64,000 nucleotides of DNA, taken from assembly GCF_048820975.1 (NCBI RefSeq), contig NZ_JBMEUF010000001.1:558001-622000 (forward strand). Direction: 5' to 3'. The notes beneath the pieces were generated by a model. It was not told where the DNA came from. It was given only the letters and a program-made list of their open reading frames with translations, and made no database searches. Each line of letters opens with the position of its first letter. The first letter of the stretch is position 1. Shown here in pieces: positions 1 through 9,356 of the stretch. The DNA is from Glaciecola sp048820975. Lineage in GTDB: Bacteria > Pseudomonadota > Gammaproteobacteria > Enterobacterales > Alteromonadaceae. Position numbers and translations under genes: made by a program.

Positions 1-894
1 ACCTGAAAGCGTCATTATGCCGTTTATCATTCCGCCCCATGAAGGCACGAATAAGATAATAGACATAACCATTCCCAATGATTGAGTCCAATCAGGAAGT
101 GCGGTGTAATGAAGGTGGTGAGGCCCAGCCCAAATATATAATGAGATCAGTGCCCAAAAATGCACTATTGATAAACGGTAAGAATAAACTGGGCGGCCAG
201 CTTGTTTAGGAACGAAGTAATACATCATGCCTAAGAAACCCGCCGTTAGGAAAAATCCTACAGCGTTATGTCCATACCACCACTGCATCATTGCATCTAC
301 AGCGCCGGCATAAATCGAATATGATTTAAAGAACGTGACGGGCACGGCCATACTGTTGCCTATATGTAAAACAGCAACGGTTAGCATAAATGCACCTAAA
401 AACCAGTTTGCTACGTATATATGCGAAGTTTTTCTAATAACTAAGGTGCCGAAGAAGTTTATGATGTACGCAACCCAAACCAAAGTAATCAAAATATCAA
501 TTGGCCATTCAAGCTCAGCGTATTCTTTACTTGAGGTATAACCAAATGGAAGCGTTAGAACGGCAGAAACAATAACCGCTTGCCAACCCCAAAAGGTAAA
601 AGCAGCAAGTTTTGCACTAAAAAGTCTAACTTGGCAGGTGCGCTGTACTATGTAGTAACTACACGCAAATAATGCACAACCACCAAAAGCAAAAATTACT
701 GCGTTTGTGTGCAAAGGACGTAAACGAGAGTAGGTTAACCATGGAATATCAAAGTTAAGTGCTGGTGCAAATAATTGCGCCGCGATTAATACACCTAACG
801 ACATTCCTATGATGCCCCAAACAACCGTCATGATGGTAAACTGCCTAACTACTTTATAATTGTAGTCAGGATGTACTTGGCTTGTGTCACTCAT
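1..894 (-). CDS. ccoN: cbb3-type cytochrome c oxidase subunit I (CcoN), 3' end cut off by the window
   Basis: This is the catalytic subunit of the high-affinity terminal oxidase of the inner membrane, which reduces O2 to water and pumps protons. Only the first 298 residues lie in the window (the family is usually about 475), and the frame stays open to the edge. Haem-copper oxidase landmarks are visible: LRPLHTNAVIFAFGG with a haem ligand His, WWYGHNAVGF with a CuB ligand, and GPHHLHYT with the paired CuB histidines. Several transmembrane helices are evident. The start is the ATG at 894, giving MSDTSQVHPDYNYK. The remaining cco genes would lie to the left of the window. A probable FNR/Anr site upstream fits oxygen control. 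Identification is secure. Confidence 0.95.
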   Translation of the reverse strand, partial: MSDTSQVHPDYNYKVVRQFTIMTVVWGIIGMSLGVLIAAQLFAPALNFDIPWLTYSRLRPLHTNAVIFAFGGCALFACSYYIVQRTCQVRLFSAKLAAFTFWGWQAVIVSAVLTLPFGYTSSKEYAELEWPIDILITLVWVAYIINFFGTLVIRKTSHIYVANWFLGAFMLTVAVLHIGNSMAVPVTFFKSYSIYAGAVDAMMQWWYGHNAVGFFLTAGFLGMMYYFVPKQAGRPVYSYRLSIVHFWALISLYIWAGPHHLHYTALPDWTQSLGMVMSIILFVPSWGGMINGIMTLSG

Positions 895-1061
895 ATAAAA
901 CTTCCACGTGGAGAAATAATTTAAACCCTAACTCGTGATGATTTACTTATCTATGGTCTCGTCCTAGTTGAGTGGGGCGATGAAGAGAAGTAAACTATGC
1001 ACTTGTCGAGGGTAGATATTAATGTTTTTAAATACAAAAAGATACATTAGTGACGCAAGGA

Positions 1062-1075
1062 TTGATCTTGGTCAA
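1062..1075. promoter_or_regulatory. FNR/Anr-type binding site
   Basis: The sequence TTGATCTTGGTCAA matches the FNR consensus TTGAT-N4-ATCAA except at one base. It lies in the divergent region between ccoN (start 894, minus strand) and the gene at 1103. Control of cbb3 oxidase genes by FNR/Anr is well established. The site could serve either gene, and its distance from the ccoN start leaves room for an activated promoter and a leader. Confidence 0.6.
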
Positions 1076-1102
1076 TAAAGGAAACTTTACGGTTAACATA
1101 AT

Positions 1103-1549
1103 GTGAACAAATTACATAGAAATATTAAAGCTTATGCACTCGCAGGCCTTATTCTGTTAGTGATTAGCGGTGCCATCATCAATCATGTTAATAAACCGTT
1201 AACAAACGAACATGTGTGTACTATTCAAGAAAAATTTTGTACGTTTTCAGATGGAGACTTGCGCGCAAGTGTAGAATTCGAACAAGTTCCCGTTGTGGAA
1301 GAAGAGCTTTTTGTCAAAATTGATGTAGATTCCGCTTGGCGCATACAAAAGGCATGGGTTGAAGGGATAAATATGTATATGGGAAAAACCCCTGTTTTAT
1401 TTGAAGATAATAACAATAAAAAGAGGGGAGTAACGTTTTTAGGAAGCTGCAATTTATCTACTATGCAATGGCATATATATATTGAGGTAAAAAACGACAA
1501 CACGGGCACAGTTAAAACGATTCCCGTGTTGTTTAGTACAAGTAATTAG
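1103..1549 (+). CDS. Membrane-anchored hypothetical protein
   Basis: A 148-residue protein of unknown function. Residues 9-27 form one hydrophobic segment (ALAGLILLVISGAII), either a membrane anchor or an uncleaved signal, followed by a soluble domain that should face the periplasm. That domain contains three cysteines (in HVCTIQEKFC and GSCNLS) and a beta-rich pattern. The GTG at 1103 is the only good start; an overlapping ATG two bases earlier is followed at once by a stop in its own frame. It sits across an FNR-like site from ccoN, so a role near the respiratory chain is possible but only inferred. Its 3' end overlaps the convergent bacterioferritin gene by 4 bp. Confidence 0.75.
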   Translation: MNKLHRNIKAYALAGLILLVISGAIINHVNKPLTNEHVCTIQEKFCTFSDGDLRASVEFEQVPVVEEELFVKIDVDSAWRIQKAWVEGINMYMGKTPVLFEDNNNKKRGVTFLGSCNLSTMQWHIYIEVKNDNTGTVKTIPVLFSTSN

Positions 1550-2013
1550 ATTTGTGATTGAAGGAAGTTTTGCAAGCCTAAGCGTTTAATTAGGCCTAGT
1601 TGCTGTTCAAGCCAGTGAGCGTGGTCTACTTCTGTGTCATCTAATAACACAACTAACATATCACGTGTTACGTAGTCTTTTTCTGTCTCACAAATAGCAA
1701 TAACTTCTTTCAGTTTAGCTGCTACTTCGTACTCAACTCTTAAATCACTTTCAAGCATATCAGGTACTTCAACACCAATTTGTAAGCCTGTTCGAGTTGT
1801 CATGTCAGGGCGCCCGCCTAGAAATAACATGCGATCAATAAGTTTCGTAGCATGACCTTTTTCATCATCAAATTCATGACTAATTCGATCATACAATTTT
1901 GTTAGGCCCCAATCTAAATACATTTGAGAATGAATGAAGTATTGGTCCATTGCCGCTAATTCATATCCTAACAATTGGTTAAGACCGCTAATAACTTTTT
2001 GGCTACCTTCCAT
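1546..2013 (-). CDS. bfr: Bacterioferritin, ferroxidase-type subunit
   Basis: This 155-residue protein belongs to the ferritin-like iron-storage family, which forms 24-mer shells that oxidise Fe(II) and store the mineral. By alignment with E. coli Bfr the di-iron ligands are present: Glu18, Glu51, His54, a Glu near 94, and the Glu127/His130 pair (EVDH). Position 52, which is the haem-ligand Met in typical Bfr, is Lys. This subunit should therefore oxidise iron but not bind haem by itself. It lies 3 bp downstream of a second bfr with the opposite pattern, and the two are almost certainly cotranscribed and may co-assemble. Confidence 0.93.
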   Translation of the reverse strand: MEGSQKVISGLNQLLGYELAAMDQYFIHSQMYLDWGLTKLYDRISHEFDDEKGHATKLIDRMLFLGGRPDMTTRTGLQIGVEVPDMLESDLRVEYEVAAKLKEVIAICETEKDYVTRDMLVVLLDDTEVDHAHWLEQQLGLIKRLGLQNFLQSQI

Positions 2014-2016
2014 TAT

Positions 2017-2487
2017 TTAATCCTCCACTTGAGTTTGAAGATAATTTTCTATGCTCATATGATCAATCTGATATAGCTGGGTTTCTATCCAATCAGCATA
2101 TTCTTCTTCATATTCTAAAATTTCTGTTAATAAATCGCGGCTAACGTAATCTTGCTCCGTTTCACATAAAGCAATCGCATCTTTTAATTTAGGAATTTGT
2201 TCATTTTCAAATTTTAAATCACAATTTAAACATTCAACAGTATCTTCACCAATATATAACTTACCCAGCATCTGCAAATTTGGTAAGCCCTCTAAAAATA
2301 AAATGCGCTCAATTAAGCAATCAGCTTGTTTCATATCTTTGATAGACTTTTTATAAGCAGCGTTATTTAAGCCGTTTAATCCCCAGTTTTTATGCATGCG
2401 AGCATGTAAAAAATATTGATTAATGGAGGTGAGTTCTACGGTAAGAATTTCGTTTAGCGCTTTAACTACGTTTAAAGAACCTTTCAT
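2017..2487 (-). CDS. bfr: Bacterioferritin, haem-binding subunit with degraded ferroxidase centre
   Basis: A 156-residue bacterioferritin, first gene of the two-gene bfr operon. It keeps Glu18 and the haem-ligand Met52 (KDMKQAD). The ferroxidase ligands are altered: position 51 is Asp, position 54 is Gln instead of His, and the usual E-x-x-H near 127-130 reads E-E-E-Y, losing the histidine. It therefore looks like a haem-bearing, ferroxidase-poor partner of the downstream subunit. Paired Bfr subunits that divide haem binding and ferroxidase activity are known from other proteobacteria. Assignment to the family is secure; the division of labour is inferred from residues. Confidence 0.93.
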   Translation of the reverse strand: MKGSLNVVKALNEILTVELTSINQYFLHARMHKNWGLNGLNNAAYKKSIKDMKQADCLIERILFLEGLPNLQMLGKLYIGEDTVECLNCDLKFENEQIPKLKDAIALCETEQDYVSRDLLTEILEYEEEYADWIETQLYQIDHMSIENYLQTQVED

Positions 2488-2657
2488 TTGTATATCCTAA
2501 GCATCTATTATGCGCACAGAGTAACATAAACGCGGGCTATTTAAACTATGTTTAGTAGCAGGTGTGAAAAATAACCCTTTGAAATCAGTGTTATACGAAA
2601 ATAAATCATTCTCATTTACACTTAGTTTAAGGTGCTGATTTGCACCCTAAACTATAG

Positions 2658-4244
2658 TTATTTGTTTTTAGACGCATTTCTTTCAGACAACAGGCTGATA
2701 CTTTCTTCAGCGAAACCAAGGCCAGCGTCTGTAAAAAAGTTAAACACTTTATCAACGCCACTTGATAACAAAGGCGCGACTTCATCTTCATAGCGTGCAA
2801 TTGCGGCAATTTTACCTGTGTACTCAGCGTTCCTTAATTGCGCAGTAATATTTGATGAGTCATCAATTGAGGGAAGAGCGAGCAGAACTAATTTAATATT
2901 GGAAAAATCAATACTTTCCCAAAAATCGATATTTTCACCATCTCCCATTATGGTATTCGGCGATACCTCTAACAGTTGTTTTACTCTTCTTTCATCTGCG
3001 TCCATTCCCCAAACAGTGTCACCTAAAGAACTAGTAAGTGCACTAAATGCACCTTTACCAACGCGTCCCATACCAATAACAAGCACCTCTGCTTTTGACA
3101 TACATGGGTGTTGATCTTCTTTTAATACACTAGAAGATTGAAAACGCTTAAGGCGATCTTTAAGACGCGCGTATTGCTGATGTGATTTACGGTAAAATAG
3201 GCTGGTGACTACGAACGAAATAGAAACTGCCTGCGCAACTATTACTAGCCAATCGCTGCTCAACATATTTGCCGACACGGCAACGGCAATCACTATTAAG
3301 CCAAATTCACTGTAATTAGACATCACAAGGCTTGATAAATAAGCGGTTCTTACTCGAAGTTTAGCGCGCGTAAATACAAAGAAGAACATCAAATATTTAA
3401 GAGGTAATAGTAAGGCAAGTAATATTGCTATTACTGTCATTTCTAGGGTGGGCATAGCGCTTAGGCCAATAGTTAAGAAAAAGCCGATAAGGAAAAGATC
3501 TTTGAACGTTAACAACGATTTAGACAGTTCTGATGACTTGCTGCTAGGCGCTAGCAAAACTCCCATTATAAGTGCGCCTAAATCACCTTTTATTCCAACC
3601 AGGTCAAACAAAAAGTAAGCCCCTAGAGCAAAGGTTAAGCCGCACAGCGGAAGTAACTCGCCATGCCCAACTTCTTCTATAAGCTTACGTAAGAATGGCA
3701 CTAAAGGAATAAGCAAAAACAGTAGTAGGGCGTAAATAGACGGAATTTTGCCGGTAGCCACCACTAAAAATAATACGGCGAAAATATCTTGCATCACCAA
3801 AATGCCTATTGCCACCTTACCATGGCGTGTTTTATTTTCGCCTGATTCTTCAAGGATTTTAACGACACAAACGGTTGAACTAAAACTTAATGCAAAAGCA
3901 ATTAATGCGGCTTGTTCGTATGATAAGCCAGAAAAGAAGGGCACAGACAAAGCAATAAATGCGGTGAATATTGCCGTAATAAGCGCAATCCAAACACTTG
4001 AATGAACAACAGAGCCCAAGCATATTTCAGATTTGGCTAAATCCTTAATGTTCAGCTTCAAACCTATAGTGAACAGCATAATAGTAATGCCTAAATTTGC
4101 AATTGTGTCTAAGGTACTATTTGACTCATAACCCAAAGCATTTAAAACGAAACCAGCTATTAGATAGCCAATTAACGGAGGCATATTAATTAGCTTGCAA
4201 GCGAAGCCAAAAATGAAAGCGATAAGTAAGAGGGTAAATTCCAT
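2658..4244 (-). CDS. CPA2-family cation/proton antiporter with TrkA-N domain (KefB/KefC-like)
   Basis: A 528-residue inner-membrane protein. Residues 1 to about 360 form a Na+/H+-exchanger-type membrane domain of 12 or so helices, with the conserved patch ALSFSSTVCVVKIL. From about 385 a Rossmann-fold RCK/TrkA-N domain begins (VLVIGMGRVGKGAF, with the GxGxxG nucleotide-binding motif). This layout is that of glutathione-gated K+ efflux proteins and related potassium/proton antiporters, in which nucleotide binding gates ion flux. It is a single gene between the bfr pair and a small unknown gene, and no KefF/KefG-type ancillary gene is adjacent. The ion is not decidable from the sequence. Confidence 0.88.
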   Translation of the reverse strand: MEFTLLLIAFIFGFACKLINMPPLIGYLIAGFVLNALGYESNSTLDTIANLGITIMLFTIGLKLNIKDLAKSEICLGSVVHSSVWIALITAIFTAFIALSVPFFSGLSYEQAALIAFALSFSSTVCVVKILEESGENKTRHGKVAIGILVMQDIFAVLFLVVATGKIPSIYALLLFLLIPLVPFLRKLIEEVGHGELLPLCGLTFALGAYFLFDLVGIKGDLGALIMGVLLAPSSKSSELSKSLLTFKDLFLIGFFLTIGLSAMPTLEMTVIAILLALLLPLKYLMFFFVFTRAKLRVRTAYLSSLVMSNYSEFGLIVIAVAVSANMLSSDWLVIVAQAVSISFVVTSLFYRKSHQQYARLKDRLKRFQSSSVLKEDQHPCMSKAEVLVIGMGRVGKGAFSALTSSLGDTVWGMDADERRVKQLLEVSPNTIMGDGENIDFWESIDFSNIKLVLLALPSIDDSSNITAQLRNAEYTGKIAAIARYEDEVAPLLSSGVDKVFNFFTDAGLGFAEESISLLSERNASKNK

Positions 4245-4425
4245 AAAACAATAATCAACTGAGTCAACGCTGTATCGGTATGTTTATGAATCTATCATGA
4301 AATATATGCATTATGAAATATTACAAAGGAATCAATTTGTTAGTTGCCGACTAAAAGCTTAATAAAACGGTGCCAAGGCGTTTCATTAAGCTACAACTAA
4401 TAAGCATCACAACAACAATGTAAAA

Positions 4426-4626
4426 TTAATGCTTGAGTGCATAAACCTCTTTTTCAGAAAGAGAACTCTTAAATGCATGTATAAATTTGACTATATAAGC
4501 ATAGGGCACTTTCTCTTGCTTCTCCAATGCCCTTAAAGTTTGTAATTTGCAATTTAATTTAAGAGCAATGCAACTTAATGGAATGCGCTTGTGCGTAACT
4601 AATTTAATGAAATTTTTACCAGTCAT
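4426..4626 (-). CDS. Small basic hypothetical protein
   Basis: A 66-residue lysine-rich protein (MTGKNFIKLVTHKRIPLSCIA...). The start at 4626 is chosen because a GGAGAG ribosome-binding site lies 7 bases upstream; a longer frame opens at 4707 without such a site. The predicted helices and the segment IPLSCIALKLNCKLQTLRALEKQ could be read as a helix-turn-helix, so a small DNA-binding protein is possible, but no family is recognised. It stands alone between two larger transcription units on the same strand. Confidence 0.5.
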   Translation of the reverse strand: MTGKNFIKLVTHKRIPLSCIALKLNCKLQTLRALEKQEKVPYAYIVKFIHAFKSSLSEKEVYALKH

Positions 4627-4880
4627 CTCATACTCTCCAAAACGTTTTACTTTTTTAAGATACTTCATGAGAGGCCAACTTTTTGACCTTGAACATAATT
4701 TTAACATTTACTTTACAATGCAGTCTAGCGAAAAATTTAGCGTTTGTTAATTGTGCCGTATTTTATATATGTATAAAAAGCTATACCCATAATTCAAAAG
4801 CTATTAAAAGCGGTCATTATTAGGCCTAAAAACTAAGTAAAAAGAGCGCCCAATTGGTTACACGTAACCCACGAAAGCTT

Positions 4881-7800
4881 CTAGTTATGAGCGCCCGAAT
4901 CTTTTAGCTCTTGTTCCAAAGCTTTTGCCTCATCGGCACGTGCTTTTGACAAATTCGCTAACCAAAAGTATAGAACAGGGGTTAAATAAAGGGTGAAAAC
5001 GACCGCTAAACCGAGCCCTCCAAACACCACCCAACCAATGGCATTTCGTGCCTCAGCCCCAGCTCCTGATGATAAAATAAGCGGTAATCCGCCTAAAACG
5101 GTAGACATGAGTGTCATCATTATAGGACGCAAACGAACCTTGCCCGCAGATAAAATAGCCTCTTTTACATTCATTCCCTTGTCGCGCATTTGGTCAGCAA
5201 ACTCAACCAATAAAATACTGTTTTTGGCTAATAAGCCAATTAACATCACTAAGCCAATTTGTGAGTAAATGTTAATACTGGTGCCGGTTAAATATAAGGC
5301 GAAAATAGCTGCCGCAATACCAAAAGGCACCGTTAACATAACGACAACGGCGCTAATTACGCTTTCAAATTGAGCGGCTAATACAAGCAGTACTACAATA
5401 AATGCTAGAATATAGGTATACATTACTTGGTTTGATGTTTCTTCGAAGGTTTTGGCTTCTCCTAAGAATACAATCCCAATACTCTCGGGTAACTCTTCAT
5501 TCGCTAGCTCTCGTAGCACGCTAACAGCTTCTGCCATAGTGTATTCATCTTGTAAATCAAGGTCGATTTCAATTGCTCTTCGTTGTGCATGGCGCTCAAG
5601 CTCAGCTGCGACCCCTTCTTCGCTAATGTATGCAAGGCTTGATAAGGGCACAAGTTGGTTAGCACCATTACTTCCTTGTTGATTTGAACGAACAAACAAG
5701 TTGTTTAAATTAGATGGGTCACCAAGATTTTTAGAATTCGCTATTAATATTATAGGAACAGATTGGTCACCCACGTTTAAATCAGCCACATCGTCGCCAT
5801 TAATAGCCACACGGAGCGTCCTTGATATATCTGAAAATGATACGCCAAGTTCTTCTGCTCGGCGCCTATCAATATTAATGCGTAACTGCGGTTGTGTAGG
5901 TTTGTATGATATGTCAGTTTCACCAATATCAGGAAACCGCTCCGCTATTTTTGCTGTAAAAGACAAAGATGCCTCATAAATGCTTGCGTAATCATTGCCG
6001 GTTAAGGCGAATTCCAGCCCTCCGCCTTGGCCGCGAAGGTTTAAGCTATTTGTTCCTCTTACTCTTGCAGGTGCACCTGCAATGTTGGCGATAGTTGGGT
6101 TTAACTTATCAATAATTTCAGATTGTGATTGGCTTCGATCGTCCCAGTGGGCAAGTGGTACGGTCATAAATACAATGTTAGGATCCCATCTTCCTACAAT
6201 GGTATAAATTGATTCAATATCGCCATTTTCAACAAACGGTATAAGGGCATCTTCCATTTGAATAGCTTGGCGGTCCATAAAGTTTATACCAACACCATCA
6301 GGTCCCCGAGCAAAAATACGTAAATTACCGCGGTCTTCTTCGGGTAATAATTCGTTATCGATTTTTGAATAAACAACAAACGCGGCATAGCCGCTTAATA
6401 AGCTGGCAATTAAGACTAAAATACTTTTGGAAAGTGCCCAAGCAAGTGATTTTTCATAAGCGCTTGCGAGCACATTACCAATTTTAGCTAAGGGATGCTT
6501 TTGATTTTCTTTTACAGGCAGCTTTGCAGTGAGCGCGGGCACTAATGATAGCGCTACGAAAGAAGAAATAATAACGGCTGAGGCTAATATCCCACCAAAT
6601 TCTTGAAACAATTTTCCTGCGGTAGAGGGTAAAAAGGCTATTGGGATAAATACCGCAGCGAGTACGGCCGTAGTTGCAATCACGGCGAAGAAAACTTCTC
6701 GGCTTCCTAGCACTGCGGCAGCTCGACGCCCCAGCCCTAAGGAACGCTTGCGCTGAATATTTTCACTTACCACTATAGCGTCATCTACTATTAGGCCTGT
6801 TGCTAGTACTAAAGCAAGAAGCGTAAGTATGTTAATTGAAAAGCCAAGTACCCACATGATTGCTAAAGAACCTACTAATGAAACAGGAATAGCTAAAGCG
6901 GGGACTATAGTGGCTCTCCCAGAACCTATAAACAGCCACAAAGTCACTATCACTAACGCAATAGTAAAGCCTAAAGAGGTCACCACTTCTTCAACTGAGC
7001 TTCGTATAAACTGCGCATCATCAGATGTAATGGCTATGTCTAGCTCTGGAAAGCGTTCACGTATCTCTTTTGTCAGTTTTAATACTTCATCTGAAATCTC
7101 TATGGTGTTGGAGCTTGCTTGGCGCAAAATTCCTATCCCCACAACGGGTGTGCCATCTAACCTTACCAAACTTCGCGCATCCGCAGGTCCAAAGTAAACA
7201 TCGGCTACATCCGAAACTTTGGTATCATCTTGAATAATAATATTACCAACATCTTGTGCATTTACCGACGTTGCGTCTGCGCGAACAATTAAAGTTTGAT
7301 CGGTAGAACGCAAACTACCAGCAGGCACATCGAAGGGGGCTAATGATAGCGCGTCTGACACTTGAGTAACTGATAAACCAAAGCTGGTTAAGCGAAGAGG
7401 GTCAATAGTTACGCGCATTACACGTTCTCTATCACCGTTTAAGTTAATATCGGCAACACCAGGAATACTCAAAAATAATGGGGCAACGTCACGCTCAACC
7501 ACTTCCGTTAAGGCTTCTAAACTAAGGGTTTCGCTAGATACAGCTAAACTAACTACCGCTTGTGCATCGTTATCAGCTTTTACAATAGACAAGCGTTCAA
7601 CGCCATCGGGAAGTTCACGTTGTACTCGAGCAACGGCTTCACGGGTTTCGTTTGCCGCGTCTTCTAAATTAATTCCCGGCCTAAATTCTACGCGCACTCT
7701 AGAATTAGCTTCTTCGCTTTGTGCTCGAATAGTTTGCACGCCATTTACACGTGCAACAGCGCCCTCAAGTATACTGGTAATTTCAGTATCAACCGTTTCA

Positions 7801-8018
7801 GGAGAACCGCCAGGAAATGATGCAGAAACAGTAAGGCGAGGGCGGTCAACATCAGGGAGTTCTCTTACCTCCAAACTTGATAAAGCTGCAAACCCACCTA
7901 AAATAATGAGTAAGTTTAGGACCACAATCAATACGGGGCGCCTTACTGATAAAGACGGTAAATCATTAGTCACCGCTTGATTGTTTGCATTATTATTGAT
8001 TTTACTTTGTAAGCTCAT
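4881..8018 (-). CDS. RND efflux transporter permease (HAE1 family, AcrB/MdtB-like)
   Basis: A 1045-residue inner-membrane pump of the resistance-nodulation-division superfamily, driven by proton influx and exporting hydrophobic compounds through a tripartite complex. It shows the duplicated layout of 12 helices with two large periplasmic loops, and the TM4 proton-relay motif GLIVDDAIVVSEN with paired aspartates around residue 415. GGSPETVDTEITSILE near the N-terminus is typical of the family. It starts 5 bp after the adaptor gene, so both form one operon on the minus strand. No outer-membrane channel gene is present, so a shared TolC-type channel is likely. The substrate is not predictable. 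Confidence 0.95.
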   Translation of the reverse strand: MSLQSKINNNANNQAVTNDLPSLSVRRPVLIVVLNLLIILGGFAALSSLEVRELPDVDRPRLTVSASFPGGSPETVDTEITSILEGAVARVNGVQTIRAQSEEANSRVRVEFRPGINLEDAANETREAVARVQRELPDGVERLSIVKADNDAQAVVSLAVSSETLSLEALTEVVERDVAPLFLSIPGVADINLNGDRERVMRVTIDPLRLTSFGLSVTQVSDALSLAPFDVPAGSLRSTDQTLIVRADATSVNAQDVGNIIIQDDTKVSDVADVYFGPADARSLVRLDGTPVVGIGILRQASSNTIEISDEVLKLTKEIRERFPELDIAITSDDAQFIRSSVEEVVTSLGFTIALVIVTLWLFIGSGRATIVPALAIPVSLVGSLAIMWVLGFSINILTLLALVLATGLIVDDAIVVSENIQRKRSLGLGRRAAAVLGSREVFFAVIATTAVLAAVFIPIAFLPSTAGKLFQEFGGILASAVIISSFVALSLVPALTAKLPVKENQKHPLAKIGNVLASAYEKSLAWALSKSILVLIASLLSGYAAFVVYSKIDNELLPEEDRGNLRIFARGPDGVGINFMDRQAIQMEDALIPFVENGDIESIYTIVGRWDPNIVFMTVPLAHWDDRSQSQSEIIDKLNPTIANIAGAPARVRGTNSLNLRGQGGGLEFALTGNDYASIYEASLSFTAKIAERFPDIGETDISYKPTQPQLRINIDRRRAEELGVSFSDISRTLRVAINGDDVADLNVGDQSVPIILIANSKNLGDPSNLNNLFVRSNQQGSNGANQLVPLSSLAYISEEGVAAELERHAQRRAIEIDLDLQDEYTMAEAVSVLRELANEELPESIGIVFLGEAKTFEETSNQVMYTYILAFIVVLLVLAAQFESVISAVVVMLTVPFGIAAAIFALYLTGTSINIYSQIGLVMLIGLLAKNSILLVEFADQMRDKGMNVKEAILSAGKVRLRPIMMTLMSTVLGGLPLILSSGAGAEARNAIGWVVFGGLGLAVVFTLYLTPVLYFWLANLSKARADEAKALEQELKDSGAHN

Positions 8019-8023
8019 AATAG

Positions 8024-9025
8024 TTACCTTGTTTCAACAATATCTACAGACTGGCCCAAACGTAAGCGCTGCGTACCTTCTACAATTAACACATTACCTG
8101 CAGCTAAATTGCCCTCTACTAGCACTCTACCTCGCAAGCGTTGTTTAATTTGCACGTCAACCCGTTTGGCTACATCATTTTCAACAAGCCAAACGTAAGC
8201 CCCATCGGTGCCCCACGACAAACCTGATTCAGGCACGGCAACGTAACTATCTCCTAGTGCATTCACTGTTACCCTAAAACTCATTCCGGGTAAAAAGCCT
8301 TTAGTATTATCAAATAGGGCTCTAAAACGAAGGGTTCTATTTTGGCTATCAACCCTTGAATCAATTTGGCCTATTCGAGCTTGTATATTAACGCTGCGAT
8401 CACTCCATGGTTGCAACAATACACTTGAGTTGTCAGTGAGCAGGGCATTTAGGCCTGATTCAGGCGCAGAAAAATTAACATAAAGTTGTTTACTATTATC
8501 AATGGTCGTAATTAGCGTTGAGGTAGTAATTCTATCGCCTACTTCCACATCGCTCAAACCCACAATACCTGAAAACGGCGCAATAACTTTTCTATCTTCC
8601 AATTCAACTTCAGCTTCGCTTAGTGCCACTTGTGCCAAATCTTTGATTGTTTCGGCCTCATCAATGGCGCTTTGTGTAACGGCACCTTTAGTTTGACTCA
8701 ACTGTAAGCGCTCTAAATTTCTCTTTGCATCTTTTAATTCAATAACGGCGCGCTGCACAGCAACTTGTTGGCGCCTGTCATCAAGCTCAACTAGCACGTC
8801 ACCTTGCTCAACAGCTTGGCCTGGTGTGAATAACACCTTAGTGACTTTGTCTGACACTGCAGGATAAATGTTGACTGATTGAAACGCTTCGGCAGTTCCT
8901 ACCGCTTCAATCGTTGTGGTTTGCTTTTCAAATTTAACAGGCTGAACAATAACCGGCGTAGCATTAGTTTGCGCACTAACATGAACACTAAAACAGAGTA
9001 AAAGCGCTGAAATTCGTAGATGCAA
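8024..9025 (-). CDS. RND efflux periplasmic adaptor (membrane fusion protein)
   Basis: A 333-residue adaptor of the HlyD/AcrA type that joins the RND pump to an outer-membrane channel. A cleavable signal peptide is seen at the N-terminus (LRISALLLCFSVHVSAQT). The lipoyl/barrel-sandwich halves flank a helical hairpin (QVAVQRAVIELKDAKRNLERLQ), and the second half contains VIAPFSGIVGL, a hallmark of these adaptors. A beta-barrel and a membrane-proximal domain follow. It is the first gene of the operon with the 4881-8018 permease. Confidence 0.93.
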   Translation of the reverse strand: MHLRISALLLCFSVHVSAQTNATPVIVQPVKFEKQTTTIEAVGTAEAFQSVNIYPAVSDKVTKVLFTPGQAVEQGDVLVELDDRRQQVAVQRAVIELKDAKRNLERLQLSQTKGAVTQSAIDEAETIKDLAQVALSEAEVELEDRKVIAPFSGIVGLSDVEVGDRITTSTLITTIDNSKQLYVNFSAPESGLNALLTDNSSVLLQPWSDRSVNIQARIGQIDSRVDSQNRTLRFRALFDNTKGFLPGMSFRVTVNALGDSYVAVPESGLSWGTDGAYVWLVENDVAKRVDVQIKQRLRGRVLVEGNLAAGNVLIVEGTQRLRLGQSVDIVETR

Positions 9026-9356
9026 AACATATATCCTTTTTGTTTGTTAGCTTAATTACATAGAGTGCAAGTATGTTACTACAGAGCGGCGAGTTTTGAT
9101 CAGTAAACGCATTTCATTTTTGCACCATTGATGTAATAGAGACCGGTGCGCTCGCCTACTATTTATCAAATTAAGGTCTATATAACGTAGGTTTGCTTAC
9201 AATTGTCATATAAAAAGAAGAGAAATTGCCGATACATTATTATTGACGCGCAAAATACCTATAAGTTGTAATAAATAGTAAATGATGATTTGTTCTGAAT
9301 ATGACTAAACTAAACATAAAAAGCATAATAAACGTGCATTTGAACCATTAAATTAT
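9026..9356. other. Divergent intergenic region
   Basis: About 330 bp separates the RND operon from the GGDEF-EAL gene. It must hold both promoters. No confident operator, repeat or small gene was recognised, and no TetR or LysR regulator gene is adjacent to explain control of the pump. Confidence 0.5.

Noticed and set aside
2600..2619. A Fur-box-like sequence (TGAGAATGATT on the minus strand) before the bfr pair
   Set aside because: Only one half matches the Fur consensus well and the second half fails at four of seven positions, so it is not listed as a site.
4856..4869. Palindrome GGTTACACGTAACC after the RND permease gene
   Set aside because: The loop would be only two bases and the following sequence does not give a convincing terminator for the minus-strand operon.
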